A stretch of DNA of 20,481 bases from Thermohalobaculum sp050331395 (GTDB taxonomy: Bacteria > Pseudomonadota > Alphaproteobacteria > Rhodobacterales > Rhodobacteraceae), in contig JBHJGX010000048.1 of assembly GCA_050331395.1 (NCBI GenBank), positions 1-20,481 on the forward strand, read 5' to 3'. The translations under genes were made by a program, and so were the position numbers. Each line of letters opens with the position of its first letter. Position 1 is the stretch's first letter. The notes beneath the pieces are model-generated. The model worked only from the letters and a program-made list of their open reading frames with translations. It had not been told where the DNA came from and made no database searches. This document shows positions 1 through 8,015 of this stretch, in pieces.

Positions 1-21
1 ATCAGAAAGAGCGTCGCACCC

Positions 22-579
22 GTGGCAGGCGATCGATCCGAAAGCGCGCAAGCCGGCGAGCGTTACGCCGCTGCGCTGTTTGAATTGGCTCAAGACGGCG
101 GCGCGCTCGACGCCGTGGCGGCGGACCTAGACCGGTTCGACACCGTCTTGGCCGAATCCGAGGAGCTGCGCGCGCTGCTCGCCAATCCGGCGTTCGCCGC
201 GTCCGACAAGGCGCAGGCGATCACGGCCGTCGCCGAAAAGGCCGGGCTGAGCGGACTGGCGTCGAAGTTTCTGGGCACGCTGGCCGCCAATCGGCGCGGG
301 TCGGCGGTGGGCCAGGCCATCACAGCCTTTCGCGAACGCGTCGCCGCCCACCGGGGCGTGCTGACGGCTGAGGTCGAAACCGCCCGCCCGCTCACCGACG
401 GTGAGCTCGGCGGCGTGAAGGACGCGCTGCGTCAGGCCTTGGGCCGGGACGTGGACGTGACGGCGCGCGTTGCGCCGGAGATTTTGGGCGGACTCGTCGT
501 GCGCGTCGGCTCGCGCATGTTCGACAGTTCGCTGCGCACACAGATCGACGGACTCGTCGGCGCAATGAAAGGGGCGTGA
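22..579 (+). CDS. atpH: F1 ATP synthase delta subunit
   Basis: This is the delta subunit (bacterial OSCP equivalent), which joins the top of the F1 alpha3-beta3 head to the peripheral stalk. The 185-residue length fits the family. The N-terminal half (about residues 10-115) is the helical domain, with a typical R-Y-A-x-A-L-F-E-L-A opening near residues 14-23. The C-terminal part carries the conserved stretch E-I-L-G-G-L-V-V-R-V-G near residues 153-163, followed by D-S-S-L-R near 168-172. The start is GTG with a weak AAAGAG sequence about 10 bases upstream. The frame is open back to base 1, so a start further upstream cannot be excluded. It is the first gene of an F1 operon and ends 4 bp before atpA, which suggests translational coupling. 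The identification is secure; only the exact start is uncertain. Confidence 0.95.
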   Translation: MAGDRSESAQAGERYAAALFELAQDGGALDAVAADLDRFDTVLAESEELRALLANPAFAASDKAQAITAVAEKAGLSGLASKFLGTLAANRRGSAVGQAITAFRERVAAHRGVLTAEVETARPLTDGELGGVKDALRQALGRDVDVTARVAPEILGGLVVRVGSRMFDSSLRTQIDGLVGAMKGA

Positions 580-583
580 TCGC

Positions 584-2122
584 ATGGCCATCGCCGCGGC
601 GGAAATTTCCGCCATCCTCAAAGAGCAGATCCAAAACTACGGCGCCCACGCGCAGGTGGCCGACGTCGGCCGCGTGCTGTCGGTCGGCGACGGCATCGCC
701 CGGGTTTACGGCCTCGACAAGGTGCAGGCCGGCGAGATGGTCGAATTCCCGAACGGAATTCGCGGCATGGCGCTCAATCTCGAAAGCGACAATGTCGGGA
801 TCGTGATTTTCGGGTCCGACCGGGACATTAAGGAAGGCGACACGGTCAAGCGCACCGACACGATCGTGGATGTGCCGTGCGGGAAGGGTCTGCTCGGGCG
901 CGTGGTCGACGCGCTCGGCAACCCGATCGACGGCAAAGGTCCGGTGATGTTCGCAGAGCGGCGCATCGCCGATGTGAAGGCGCCCGGGATCATCCCGCGG
1001 AAATCCGTACACGAGCCGATGGCGACCGGTATCAAGGCGATCGATGCGCTGATCCCGATCGGGCGCGGTCAGCGCGAGCTGATCATCGGCGACCGGCAGA
1101 CCGGCAAAACCGCGGTCGCGCTCGACGCGATCTTGAACCAGAAGAACTACAACGACGTCGCTGGCGACGACGAAAACAAAAAGCTCTACTGCATTTACTG
1201 CGCCGTCGGTCAAAAGCGCTCGACAGTCGCGCAGTTCGTCAAGATCCTTGAGGACAAGGGCGCGCTCGATTACTCCATCGTGGTGGCTGCAACTGCGTCA
1301 GAGCCGGCGCCGATGCAGTACCTTGCGCCTTATGCAGCGTGCGCCATGGCGGAGTATTTCCGCGACAACGGCATGCACGCCCTGATCATCTTTGACGACC
1401 TGTCGAAACAGGCCGTAGCCTATCGTCAGATGTCGCTGCTGCTCCGCCGCCCGCCGGGGCGTGAGGCTTATCCAGGCGACGTGTTTTACCTGCACTCGCG
1501 TCTTCTCGAGCGGGCGGCGAAGTTGAACGAAGACAACGGCAGCGGGTCGCTCACAGCGCTGCCGATTATCGAGACCCAGGCAGGCGACGTGTCGGCCTTT
1601 ATTCCGACCAACGTGATTTCGATCACCGATGGGCAGATCTTCCTTGAGACCGGGTTGTTTTATCAGGGCATCCGCCCCGCGGTGAATGTCGGCCTTTCGG
1701 TCAGTCGTGTGGGCTCGTCCGCACAAACTAAGGCAATGAAATCGGTAGCGGGCAAAATCAAGCTCGAGCTCGCGCAGTATCGGGAGATGGCCGCTTTTGC
1801 GCAGTTCGGATCCGACCTCGATGCGGCCACTCAAAAGCTCCTCAACCGTGGTGCGCGGCTCACGGAGCTTTTGAAACAGCCGCAGTATTCGCCGCTTACG
1901 AACGCCGAGCAGGTGTGCGTGATCTTCGCCGGCACGCAAGGCTATCTTGACGACGTGCAGACCCGCCGTGTGGTCGAGTTCGAAGACGCGCTGCTGACCG
2001 AACTTCGGAACAACCATAAAGATCTGCTCGACAATATTCGCGATCATGACCGGAAGGTAGAGGGCGACCTCGCCGACCGCATCCGTAACGTGGTCGAAGA
2101 GGTCAAGCGGACCTTCGCCTGA
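584..2122 (+). CDS. atpA: F1 ATP synthase alpha subunit
   Basis: This is the non-catalytic nucleotide-binding subunit of the F1 head. At 512 residues it is the standard length. The N-terminal beta-barrel lies at about 27-95, followed by the nucleotide-binding domain. The P-loop G-D-R-Q-T-G-K-T is at 169-176. The arginine finger that completes the catalytic site on beta is in S-V-S-R-V-G, Arg375. The motif L-L-R-R-P-P-G-R-E-A-Y-P-G-D near 287-299 is strongly conserved in alpha subunits. The helical C-terminal domain follows residue 380. The ATG lies 4 bp after atpH with an AAAGGGG Shine-Dalgarno sequence 9 bases upstream. A 28-bp gap separates it from atpG. Nothing is missing or frameshifted. 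Confidence 0.98.
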   Translation: MAIAAAEISAILKEQIQNYGAHAQVADVGRVLSVGDGIARVYGLDKVQAGEMVEFPNGIRGMALNLESDNVGIVIFGSDRDIKEGDTVKRTDTIVDVPCGKGLLGRVVDALGNPIDGKGPVMFAERRIADVKAPGIIPRKSVHEPMATGIKAIDALIPIGRGQRELIIGDRQTGKTAVALDAILNQKNYNDVAGDDENKKLYCIYCAVGQKRSTVAQFVKILEDKGALDYSIVVAATASEPAPMQYLAPYAACAMAEYFRDNGMHALIIFDDLSKQAVAYRQMSLLLRRPPGREAYPGDVFYLHSRLLERAAKLNEDNGSGSLTALPIIETQAGDVSAFIPTNVISITDGQIFLETGLFYQGIRPAVNVGLSVSRVGSSAQTKAMKSVAGKIKLELAQYREMAAFAQFGSDLDAATQKLLNRGARLTELLKQPQYSPLTNAEQVCVIFAGTQGYLDDVQTRRVVEFEDALLTELRNNHKDLLDNIRDHDRKVEGDLADRIRNVVEEVKRTFA

Positions 2123-2150
2123 GGGCGGGGGTTAGCCGGAGGACGACGGC

Positions 2151-3044
2151 ATGCCGAGCCTTAAGGATCTCAAGAACCGGATCAATTCGGTTAAGTCGAC
2201 GAGGAAAATCACCTCGGCGATGAAAATGGTGGCCGCCGCCAAACTGAACCGTGCGCAGGAGGCCGCCGAGAGCGCGCGGCCCTATGCCGAACGGTTCGAC
2301 GTGGTCGTCGGCAATTTGGCGAAAGCGACGAAGGATAGCCCAACCGCACCCCGATTGATGGTCGGAACTGGGAAGTCGGACGTGCATCTCTTCGTGGTGG
2401 CCACGGCCGAACGCGGGCTCTGCGGGGGCTTCAACAGCCAGATCGTCCGCCGCGCGCGTGCTGATATCGATGCGGCCATCGGTCAGGGCAAAACGGTCAA
2501 GATCCTGACCGTGGCCAAGAAAGGCCGCGATCAGCTCCGCCGCGACTACAGTCAGTACTTCATTGGTCACATCGACATGACCGACGTAAAGCGGGTCGGC
2601 TACACCGATGCGCAACGGATCGCCGAAGAGGTACTCACGCGGTTTGAGGCGGGCGAATTCGACGTAGCAACGCTTTACTACAACAAATTTGTGTCGGTGA
2701 TGAGCCAGATTGCGACAGCGCAACAAATCGTTCCGATAGACCTTAGCGCCTATGAGGCGGAGGCCGAGGCCGAAGGGGCGCTCCCCGATGCTGGGTACGA
2801 GTACGAGCCCGAGGAAGAAGAGATCTTGCGTGATCTTCTTCCGCGGAACTTGGGCGTCCAGATATTCCGGGCACTGCTCGAGAACGCCGCCTCTGAGCAG
2901 GGCGCACGCATGGCCGCCATGGACAATGCGACGCGGAATGCGGGCGAAATGATCGACCGGCTCACAATTCAGTACAACCGCTCGCGCCAAGCGGCGATTA
3001 CCAAGGAACTGATCGAGATCATCTCGGGGGCCGAGGCGGTCTGA
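2151..3044 (+). CDS. atpG: F1 ATP synthase gamma subunit
   Basis: This is the central-stalk rotor subunit that couples Fo rotation to conformational change in beta. It has 297 residues. The N-terminal coiled-coil helix begins with the family signature L-K-x-R-I-N-S-V-K-S-T-R-K-I-T-x-A-M-K-M-V-A at about residues 6-27. The C-terminal helix carries M-D-N-A-T-R-N-A-G-E-M near 261-271, which runs through the alpha/beta ring. An acidic insertion rich in Glu lies at about 205-225. The ATG is preceded by GGAGGA with a 7-base spacer. Its TGA stop shares one base with the ATG of the next, non-ATP-synthase gene (TGATG at 3042-3046), so translation of the two is probably coupled. Confidence 0.97.
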   Translation: MPSLKDLKNRINSVKSTRKITSAMKMVAAAKLNRAQEAAESARPYAERFDVVVGNLAKATKDSPTAPRLMVGTGKSDVHLFVVATAERGLCGGFNSQIVRRARADIDAAIGQGKTVKILTVAKKGRDQLRRDYSQYFIGHIDMTDVKRVGYTDAQRIAEEVLTRFEAGEFDVATLYYNKFVSVMSQIATAQQIVPIDLSAYEAEAEAEGALPDAGYEYEPEEEEILRDLLPRNLGVQIFRALLENAASEQGARMAAMDNATRNAGEMIDRLTIQYNRSRQAAITKELIEIISGAEAV

Positions 3045-3784
3045 TGCGGTGGCTGATCGCCCTCGTCGGTCTGTCCGCGCTCGGTTACGGGGCCTGGCCC
3101 TATGCGTCGCTCTACCAGTTGTCCGGCGGCTTTCGGGACGGCGATGCGGAGGTGCTGGAGGCCCGGATCGATTGGCCGGCGTTTCGGGCATCGGTAAAGG
3201 CGGATGTCGAAGCGGCGATGCTCGCGCGGATCGAGCGGCTCGGCGACAGCGGTGCCGCAGCGATCGGTCGTCAGGCGGCGGCGAACCTTGCGCCACGGCT
3301 CGCATCCGAGTTTGTCGAGCGGTTCGTTACCTCAGAGCAAGTGGCGCAGCTGGCCCGCCGGGCCGGCACCGAGGCGGAGCCGGTCGCAGAGACCGAAACG
3401 GCACCGAGCGCGCCGCCGGCCACTGAAGAGGCCCCCCGCACCGGGGCGTTCGGGCTTGTCGAAGGGCTCGCCCGCGAAGCGGGGGTCGACGCGGGACGGG
3501 CGCTCGATCTGGCGCGCGGGGCGGCGGATGCGAGCGGGCTCGGCGATGCGCTGGCGCCCGGGGTCGAGTTGCCGGAGCCTACCTTGCCTGAGGGCCTCGT
3601 GGATGCGCCGCTCGACGCGGTTGCATGGGCGTTCTTCACGGGACCGACCAGCTTCGAGATAGAGTTGCAAAGCCCCGAGCTCGGGCCCGGAAGCGCGCGC
3701 CTTACGATGGCGCTGCAGGATTTCGGTTGGAAAGTGATCGCGATTGACCTGCCGGAGACCTGGCTCGGCGACCCGGCCGGCTGA
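3044..3784 (+). CDS. DUF2939-like membrane-anchored protein inside the F1 operon
   Basis: This is a 246-residue protein of unknown function between atpG and atpD. Seen in the sequence: a short hydrophobic N-terminus (residues 1-18, uncleaved anchor or signal), then W-P-Y-x-S-L-Y-Q-L and R-I-D-W-P-A-F-R-x-S-V-K near 41-52. This pattern matches the start of DUF2939 proteins as I remember them. An acidic, Pro/Ala-rich linker occupies about 109-135. A C-terminal module near 205-246 ends F-G-W-K-V-I-A-I-D-L-P, also DUF2939-like. The ATG overlaps the atpG stop by one base, and GAGG lies 7 bases upstream. A 30-bp gap separates it from atpD, which has its own strong ribosome-binding site. The location suggests co-expression with F1, perhaps as an assembly or anchoring factor, but that is inference. 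I recall an unidentified gene in the same place in the F1 operon of Rhodobacter blasticus. Confidence 0.85.
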   Translation: MRWLIALVGLSALGYGAWPYASLYQLSGGFRDGDAEVLEARIDWPAFRASVKADVEAAMLARIERLGDSGAAAIGRQAAANLAPRLASEFVERFVTSEQVAQLARRAGTEAEPVAETETAPSAPPATEEAPRTGAFGLVEGLAREAGVDAGRALDLARGAADASGLGDALAPGVELPEPTLPEGLVDAPLDAVAWAFFTGPTSFEIELQSPELGPGSARLTMALQDFGWKVIAIDLPETWLGDPAG

Positions 3785-3814
3785 CGCTGCGGCAGAGAAT
3801 GTGGAGGGACTGAG

Positions 3815-5242
3815 ATGACCCAAGCCGTCGGAAAAATCACCCAGGTGATCGGCGCCGTCGTGGACGTGAAGTTCGATGGCGACCATTTGCCTGCGATTCT
3901 GAACGCGCTCGAGACCGAGAACCGCGGGCAGCGGCTGGTGCTCGAAGTGGCGCAGCATCTCGGCGAAAACAGCGTACGCGCGATCGCGATGGACGGCACT
4001 GAGGGGCTCGTGCGTGGACAGGACGTGAAGGACACCGGGCAGCCGATCGCCGTGCCGGTGGGCCGCGCGACGCTCGGGCGCATTCTGAACGTGGTCGGCG
4101 AGCCCATCGACGAAGGCCCGGCCGTGCAGTCCGACGAGACCCGTCCGATCCACCGGCCGGCGCCCGACTTCATGTCGCAGTCGACGGAAGCGGGCATCCT
4201 CGAGACCGGGATCAAGGTGGTCGATCTGCTCGCGCCCTATGCCAAGGGCGGGAAAGTCGGCCTCTTCGGCGGCGCCGGTGTGGGCAAGACCGTGCTGATC
4301 CAGGAGCTGATCAACAACATCGCCAAGGGTCACGGCGGTCTGTCGGTCTTTGCCGGTGTCGGCGAGCGGACGCGCGAAGGCAACGATCTCTATTACGAAT
4401 TCATGGATTCGGGCGTTATCAACAAGGATAACTTGGCGGATTCGAAAGTCGCGCTCGTCTATGGCCAGATGAACGAGCCTCCGGGCGCCCGGGCGCGGGT
4501 GGCGCTTACGGGTCTGACCCTGGCCGAGCAGTTCCGCGACGAGTCCGGTTCCGACGTGCTGTTCTTCGTGGACAACATCTTCCGGTTTACGCAGGCGGGT
4601 TCGGAGGTGTCGGCGCTTCTCGGCCGGATCCCCTCGGCGGTGGGCTATCAGCCGACGCTTGCGACGGATATGGGCGCGCTCCAGGAGCGGATCACCTCGA
4701 CGCGGCAGGGCTCGATCACCAGCGTGCAGGCGATCTACGTGCCCGCGGACGACTTGACCGATCCGGCGCCGGCCACCTCCTTTGCCCACCTCGACGCGAC
4801 GACCGTGCTCAACCGTTCGATCGCCGAATTGGGGATTTACCCGGCGGTGGATCCGCTCGACTCGACAAGCCGCATCCTCGAGCCGGCGGTCGTCGGTAAA
4901 CAGCACTACGAGACCGCACGGTCGGTTCAGTCGATCCTTCAGCGCTATAAAGCGCTCCAGGATATCATCGCGATCCTCGGGATGGACGAACTCTCCGAAG
5001 AAGACAAACTGACCGTGGCCCGGGCGCGCAAAGTCCAGCGTTTCCTCAGCCAGCCGTTCTTCGTCGCCGAGGTCTTCACCGGATCGCCGGGCGTCTATGT
5101 TCCGGTCGACAAGACGGTTGACGGCTTCCGGCGCCTCGTCGACGGCGAGTTCGATAACCTGCCAGAGGCCGCGTTCTATATGGTCGGCGACATCGACGCG
5201 GCGGTGGAGAAAGCGCAGAAGATGGCAGCGGAAGCGGCGTGA
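3815..5242 (+). CDS. atpD: F1 ATP synthase beta subunit
   Basis: This is the catalytic subunit of F1, which makes or hydrolyses ATP. At 475 residues it has the usual length. The P-loop G-G-A-G-V-G-K-T is at 152-159. The catalytic glutamate is in G-E-R, Glu184. Walker B lies near 248-254 (L-F-F-V-D-N-I). The D-E-L-S-E-E-D loop that contacts gamma and epsilon is intact at 391-397. The ATG is preceded by GGAGGG with a 6-base spacer, a stronger ribosome-binding site than that of the upstream DUF2939-like gene. This fits the need for three beta subunits per complex. A 31-bp gap precedes atpC. Confidence 0.98.
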   Translation: MTQAVGKITQVIGAVVDVKFDGDHLPAILNALETENRGQRLVLEVAQHLGENSVRAIAMDGTEGLVRGQDVKDTGQPIAVPVGRATLGRILNVVGEPIDEGPAVQSDETRPIHRPAPDFMSQSTEAGILETGIKVVDLLAPYAKGGKVGLFGGAGVGKTVLIQELINNIAKGHGGLSVFAGVGERTREGNDLYYEFMDSGVINKDNLADSKVALVYGQMNEPPGARARVALTGLTLAEQFRDESGSDVLFFVDNIFRFTQAGSEVSALLGRIPSAVGYQPTLATDMGALQERITSTRQGSITSVQAIYVPADDLTDPAPATSFAHLDATTVLNRSIAELGIYPAVDPLDSTSRILEPAVVGKQHYETARSVQSILQRYKALQDIIAILGMDELSEEDKLTVARARKVQRFLSQPFFVAEVFTGSPGVYVPVDKTVDGFRRLVDGEFDNLPEAAFYMVGDIDAAVEKAQKMAAEAA

Positions 5243-5260
5243 GCCACGGGCAGAGCGAGC

Positions 5261-5268
5261 AGGGGAGG
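5261..5268 (+). promoter_or_regulatory. Ribosome-binding site that sets the atpC start
   Basis: AGGGGAGG lies 5 bases before the TTG at 5274 and 14 bases before the first in-frame ATG at 5283. The spacing favours initiation at TTG. A much longer in-frame extension back to 5097 would run inside atpD and reads as arginine-rich shadow translation. Confidence 0.6.
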
Positions 5269-5273
5269 CGAGC

Positions 5274-5669
5274 TTGAACGAGATGACCTTCGAACTGGTG
5301 AGCCCCGAGCGGAAGCTTGCCTCCATGCAGGCACGTTCGGTGCGCATTCCGGGCATGGAGGGAGAGCTCACCGCCATGCCGCAGCATGTGCCGATGCTGA
5401 CCACGCTGCGGCCCGGCTATGTGATCGTCGAAGGCACCGGGGAGACGCGGTTCTTCGTGACCGGCGGCTTTGCCGAGATCACTCCCGAGGTCGTCGCCGT
5501 CGTAGCGGAAGAGGCGGTCGAGGCCGAGAAGGTCACGGGCGAATGGCTCGACGGCAAGGTGAAGGCGGCCGAGACCGCCCACGAGGAAGCGGGCGAGGAT
5601 CGTAAAATCGCCACGTTGCAGACCCTCTACGATTATCGGGCAATTCTCGAGGGCCGGGGTGCGCCCTGA
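5274..5669 (+). CDS. atpC: F1 ATP synthase epsilon subunit
   Basis: This is the epsilon subunit, which sits on the gamma stalk, contacts the c-ring and can inhibit ATP hydrolysis. From the TTG start it has 131 residues, normal for the family; the ATG at 5283 would give 128. The N-terminal beta-sandwich is clear: M-T-F-E-L-V-S-P-E-R-K-L, then G-x-E-G-E-L-x-x-M-P-x-H-V-P-M-L-T-T-L-R-P-G near 28-49. The C-terminal part is helical and Glu-rich. The bases before 5274 belong to atpD and the gap. Its TGA lies inside the next gene, which begins at 5659, an 11-bp overlap. No frameshift or missing core motif is seen. Confidence 0.95.
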   Translation: MNEMTFELVSPERKLASMQARSVRIPGMEGELTAMPQHVPMLTTLRPGYVIVEGTGETRFFVTGGFAEITPEVVAVVAEEAVEAEKVTGEWLDGKVKAAETAHEEAGEDRKIATLQTLYDYRAILEGRGAP

Positions 5670-6126
5670 TCGGGCTCATCTGACCACGCGGCGGGGCGCC
5701 GGATGGCTCACCGTCGCCTGCGTGGTCGCTGCGTGCACCGGCTCGAACGACAGCACGCCGGTGCCGATCGAAGAGCGCACGACCTCGCCGCTCACTGCCG
5801 CCGAAGCGCGCATTTTCCTCAGAGACTCGACGCTCTCCCAGGCGGGCGAGGATATGGTTCGGCACGTTTATCTGCGCGACGACGGCAGCATGACCGGGCT
5901 GGCGATTAACCCCAAAGACAAAGGGCGGCTTCGCGTCGAAGGGCGCTGGATTGTGGCCGAAGACGGCCGCTTCTGTCCGGTTTGGGATGGCCCCTGGATC
6001 GAGGGGGCCACGGGGTGCGCGATGGTGTTCCGGTATGGCGACGACTATGTGTTTGCCTTTACCGAAGGCGAAGAGCCCGTCGATATTCGCCGGACGCGCG
6101 TGGCCGGGAACGCGCAGAAGCTCTGA
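5659..6126 (+). CDS. Small putative lipoprotein overlapping atpC
   Basis: This is a 155-residue protein of unknown function. The N-terminus has arginines followed by a short hydrophobic run and a lipobox-like V-A-A-C with Cys26 as the probable lipidated residue, so a periplasmic lipoprotein is likely. The hydrophobic core is short, so the prediction is not firm. The mature part has G-R-W-I-V-A-E-D-G-R-F-C near 95-106, G-C at 119-120 and G-D-D-Y-V-F-A-F near 127-134. A G-x-W core with two later cysteines (106 and 120, possibly a disulphide) recalls small alphaproteobacterial domains of the DUF995 kind, but I cannot confirm this. The GTG start has GAGGG 5 bases upstream and overlaps atpC by 11 bp, so it is probably the last gene of the F1 operon. 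It converges on rppH with 24 bp between stops. Confidence 0.75.
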   Translation: MRPDRAHLTTRRGAGWLTVACVVAACTGSNDSTPVPIEERTTSPLTAAEARIFLRDSTLSQAGEDMVRHVYLRDDGSMTGLAINPKDKGRLRVEGRWIVAEDGRFCPVWDGPWIEGATGCAMVFRYGDDYVFAFTEGEEPVDIRRTRVAGNAQKL

Positions 6127-6150
6127 ACTGCAAGACGGGCGGTGTCCGGC

Positions 6151-6669
6151 TTAGGCGTCGGGTCTCGATCCGTCCCACCGCAAGAGATCGGCAAACTCCG
6201 CGAAAACCCGGTCATAGGTGTCGCGCTTGAACGGCACAATCCGGTCGAGCAGATCGTCGGGACGCATCCACGCCCAGGTCCGAAATTCGGGCTCGTCCGT
6301 GTCGATCCGGATCTCGGCGTTCGTGCCCAAGAAACTGCATGCGAACCAACGCTGTGTCTGACCGCGGTATTGACCGCCCCAAAGTCGACCGATCAAATGC
6401 GGGGGAAGATCGTAATTGAGCCAGTCTCGGCTCTCGCGCAACACCGAGACGCGATTGGGTAAGACACCGGTTTCTTCTTGGAGCTCCCGGAGCGCAGCTT
6501 GGACGGGAGTCTCACCGGGATCGATCCCGCCTTGGGGCATCTGCCAGGCGTCGAGGGTCGAGTCGATGCGTTGTCCCGCGAAGACCTCGCCCTCCCGATT
6601 GAGGAGCACGAGGCCCACGCAAGGCCGAAAGGGGAGAGCGGCGATCTCAGCCTGTGAGAGCCCCGACAC
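6151..6669 (-). CDS. rppH: RNA 5'-pyrophosphohydrolase (Nudix)
   Basis: RppH removes pyrophosphate from triphosphorylated 5' ends of RNA and so opens mRNA to RNase E-type decay. It can also act on dinucleoside polyphosphates. The Nudix box G-x5-E-x7-R-E-L-x-E-E-x-G-V is complete at about residues 47-69. The family N-terminus L-P-F-R-P-C-V-G lies just before the fold, and W-Q-M-P-Q-G-G leads into the box. I chose the GTG at 6669 because GGGGAGG sits 6 bases upstream; the longer frame from TTG at 6690 would place that sequence inside the coding region. The product has 172 residues. It is the last gene of the minus-strand operon, 21 bp after ctpA. Confidence 0.93.
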   Translation of the reverse strand: MSGLSQAEIAALPFRPCVGLVLLNREGEVFAGQRIDSTLDAWQMPQGGIDPGETPVQAALRELQEETGVLPNRVSVLRESRDWLNYDLPPHLIGRLWGGQYRGQTQRWFACSFLGTNAEIRIDTDEPEFRTWAWMRPDDLLDRIVPFKRDTYDRVFAEFADLLRWDGSRPDA

Positions 6670-6675
6670 CGCGCG

Positions 6676-6682
6676 CCTCCCC
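6676..6682 (-). promoter_or_regulatory. Ribosome-binding site that sets the rppH start
   Basis: GGGGAGG on the minus strand is 6 bases before the GTG at 6669. It argues against the TTG at 6690 as the start and gives an N-terminus that matches the RppH family. Confidence 0.6.
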
Positions 6683-6690
6683 GCGTCCAA

Positions 6691-8004
6691 TCAGCGACCG
6701 CGGTTGTAGATCGCGAGACCGCTCAAGAGATCGAGCGCATAGGCGAGCTGGAAATCTTCCGCCCGGAGGTTCGCCGTCGCCTCGTGACGGGCCCGCTCCT
6801 CTTCGAGTTGCTGACGCTCTTCGTCGGAGAGCTCGTTCGACAGGCTGCCGCGCAGATCCGCTTCGGAGCGGAGACGGCGCTGTTGGTCATCCTCCGCCTC
6901 GGCAATGCGGCGTTCTTCGACGAGGATGTCGGGCTCGATGCCGAGCGCCTGGATCGAGCGCCCCGACGGCGTGTAATAGCGGGCAGTTGTCAGTTTCATC
7001 GCGCCCTTGTCGCCAAGGCGCATGACCGTCTGGACCGATCCTTTGCCGAAGCTCTTGGCGCCGACGACAATCGCGCGGCGTTGATCCTGAAGCGCGCCCG
7101 CGACGATCTCGGATGCCGAGGCGGAGCCTTCGTTGATGAGCACGACGAGTGGTTTGCCATCGGTGAAGTCGCCGGGTTGGGCGTTCCGCCGGTCCGCCTC
7201 CTCGAGATTCCGCCCGCGCGTGGAGACGATCTCGCCTTCCTCCAGGAAGGTGTCGGCGACCGATATCGCCTCGCTCAACAGACCGCCTGGGTTATTGCGC
7301 AGATCGATCACATAGCCCTGGATCGCGTCTTCGCCGATCTGTTCTCGGACTTCGCGGATGGCTTCTTCGAGGCTGTCGGTCGTGTTTTCGTTGAATGTCG
7401 TAATCCGCAGCACGCCGATATCGCCTTCGACCCGCGAACGAACCGCTCGGATCGTGATGATGTCGCGGACGATGGTCACATCGAATGGTTCTTCTTCGCC
7501 TTCGCGGCTGACGGTGATCGTGATCTCGGAGCCGACGGGGCCGCGCATCCGCTCGACCGCATCGGAGAGCGTGAGGCCGAGGACCGATTCGCCATCGATA
7601 TGCGTGATGAAGTCGCCCGCCTCGAGCCCGGCATTCGCCGCCGGCGTGTCGTCGATCGGCGCGACGACTTTGACGAAGCTGTTCTCCATGGTGACTTCGA
7701 TGCCGAGACCGCCGAACTCGCCCTTGGTCTGCTCGCGCATGTCCTCGAAGCTTTCGGGCGCGAGATACGAGGAGTGCGGATCGAGCGAAGCGAGCATGCC
7801 GTCAATCGCCGCTTCGATCAGCTCCTGCTCGTCGACTTCCTCAACATAAGCGCTGCGGACGCGCTCGAAGATGCTGCCAAAGAGATCCAGATACTCGTAG
7901 GTGTTCCGCGCCGAGTTCTCTTGGGCGAACGAGGTTTGGGCCACGTGCGGCAGGATTGCACCGACGGCGGTGCCTACCAAGAGTGCCAGAACTGTATTGC
8001 GCAT
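6691..8004 (-). CDS. ctpA: Carboxyl-terminal processing protease, S41 family
   Basis: This is a periplasmic Ser/Lys protease that cuts substrates near their C-terminus; known substrates in other bacteria include murein endopeptidases and lipoproteins. From the ATG at 8004 it has 437 residues. The N-terminus is a signal peptide (about 1-28, ending T-S-F-A-Q). The PDZ domain covers about 95-170, with G-G-L-G-I near 98-102. The protease core holds D-L-R-N-N-P-G-G-L near 234-242, the G-S-A-S-A-S-E motif near 293-299 with the catalytic serine, and S-F-G-K-G-S-V-Q with the lysine about 25 residues later. A GTG at 8019 is in frame and overlaps the upstream stop as GTGA, but GTGAGG then lies 9 bases before the ATG, which I prefer. 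Its neighbour encodes an EnvC-like amidase activator, consistent with a shared cell-wall role. Confidence 0.94.
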   Translation of the reverse strand: MRNTVLALLVGTAVGAILPHVAQTSFAQENSARNTYEYLDLFGSIFERVRSAYVEEVDEQELIEAAIDGMLASLDPHSSYLAPESFEDMREQTKGEFGGLGIEVTMENSFVKVVAPIDDTPAANAGLEAGDFITHIDGESVLGLTLSDAVERMRGPVGSEITITVSREGEEEPFDVTIVRDIITIRAVRSRVEGDIGVLRITTFNENTTDSLEEAIREVREQIGEDAIQGYVIDLRNNPGGLLSEAISVADTFLEEGEIVSTRGRNLEEADRRNAQPGDFTDGKPLVVLINEGSASASEIVAGALQDQRRAIVVGAKSFGKGSVQTVMRLGDKGAMKLTTARYYTPSGRSIQALGIEPDILVEERRIAEAEDDQQRRLRSEADLRGSLSNELSDEERQQLEEERARHEATANLRAEDFQLAYALDLLSGLAIYNRGR

Positions 8005-8015
8005 GTGTTGGGGCC

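Noticed and set aside
5097..5273. N-terminal extension of the epsilon subunit frame
   Set aside because: It is shadow translation of the atpD 3' end, and the family length and ribosome-binding site fit the TTG at 5274.
3332..5404. A 690-codon open frame on the minus strand opposite the DUF2939-like gene and atpD
   Set aside because: It is antisense to unmistakable atpD and reads as Arg/His/Asp-rich sequence with no family motif; long antisense frames are expected opposite GC-rich codons.
6127..6150. A bidirectional terminator between the lipoprotein gene and rppH
   Set aside because: The 24-bp gap has no inverted repeat with a T-run on either strand.
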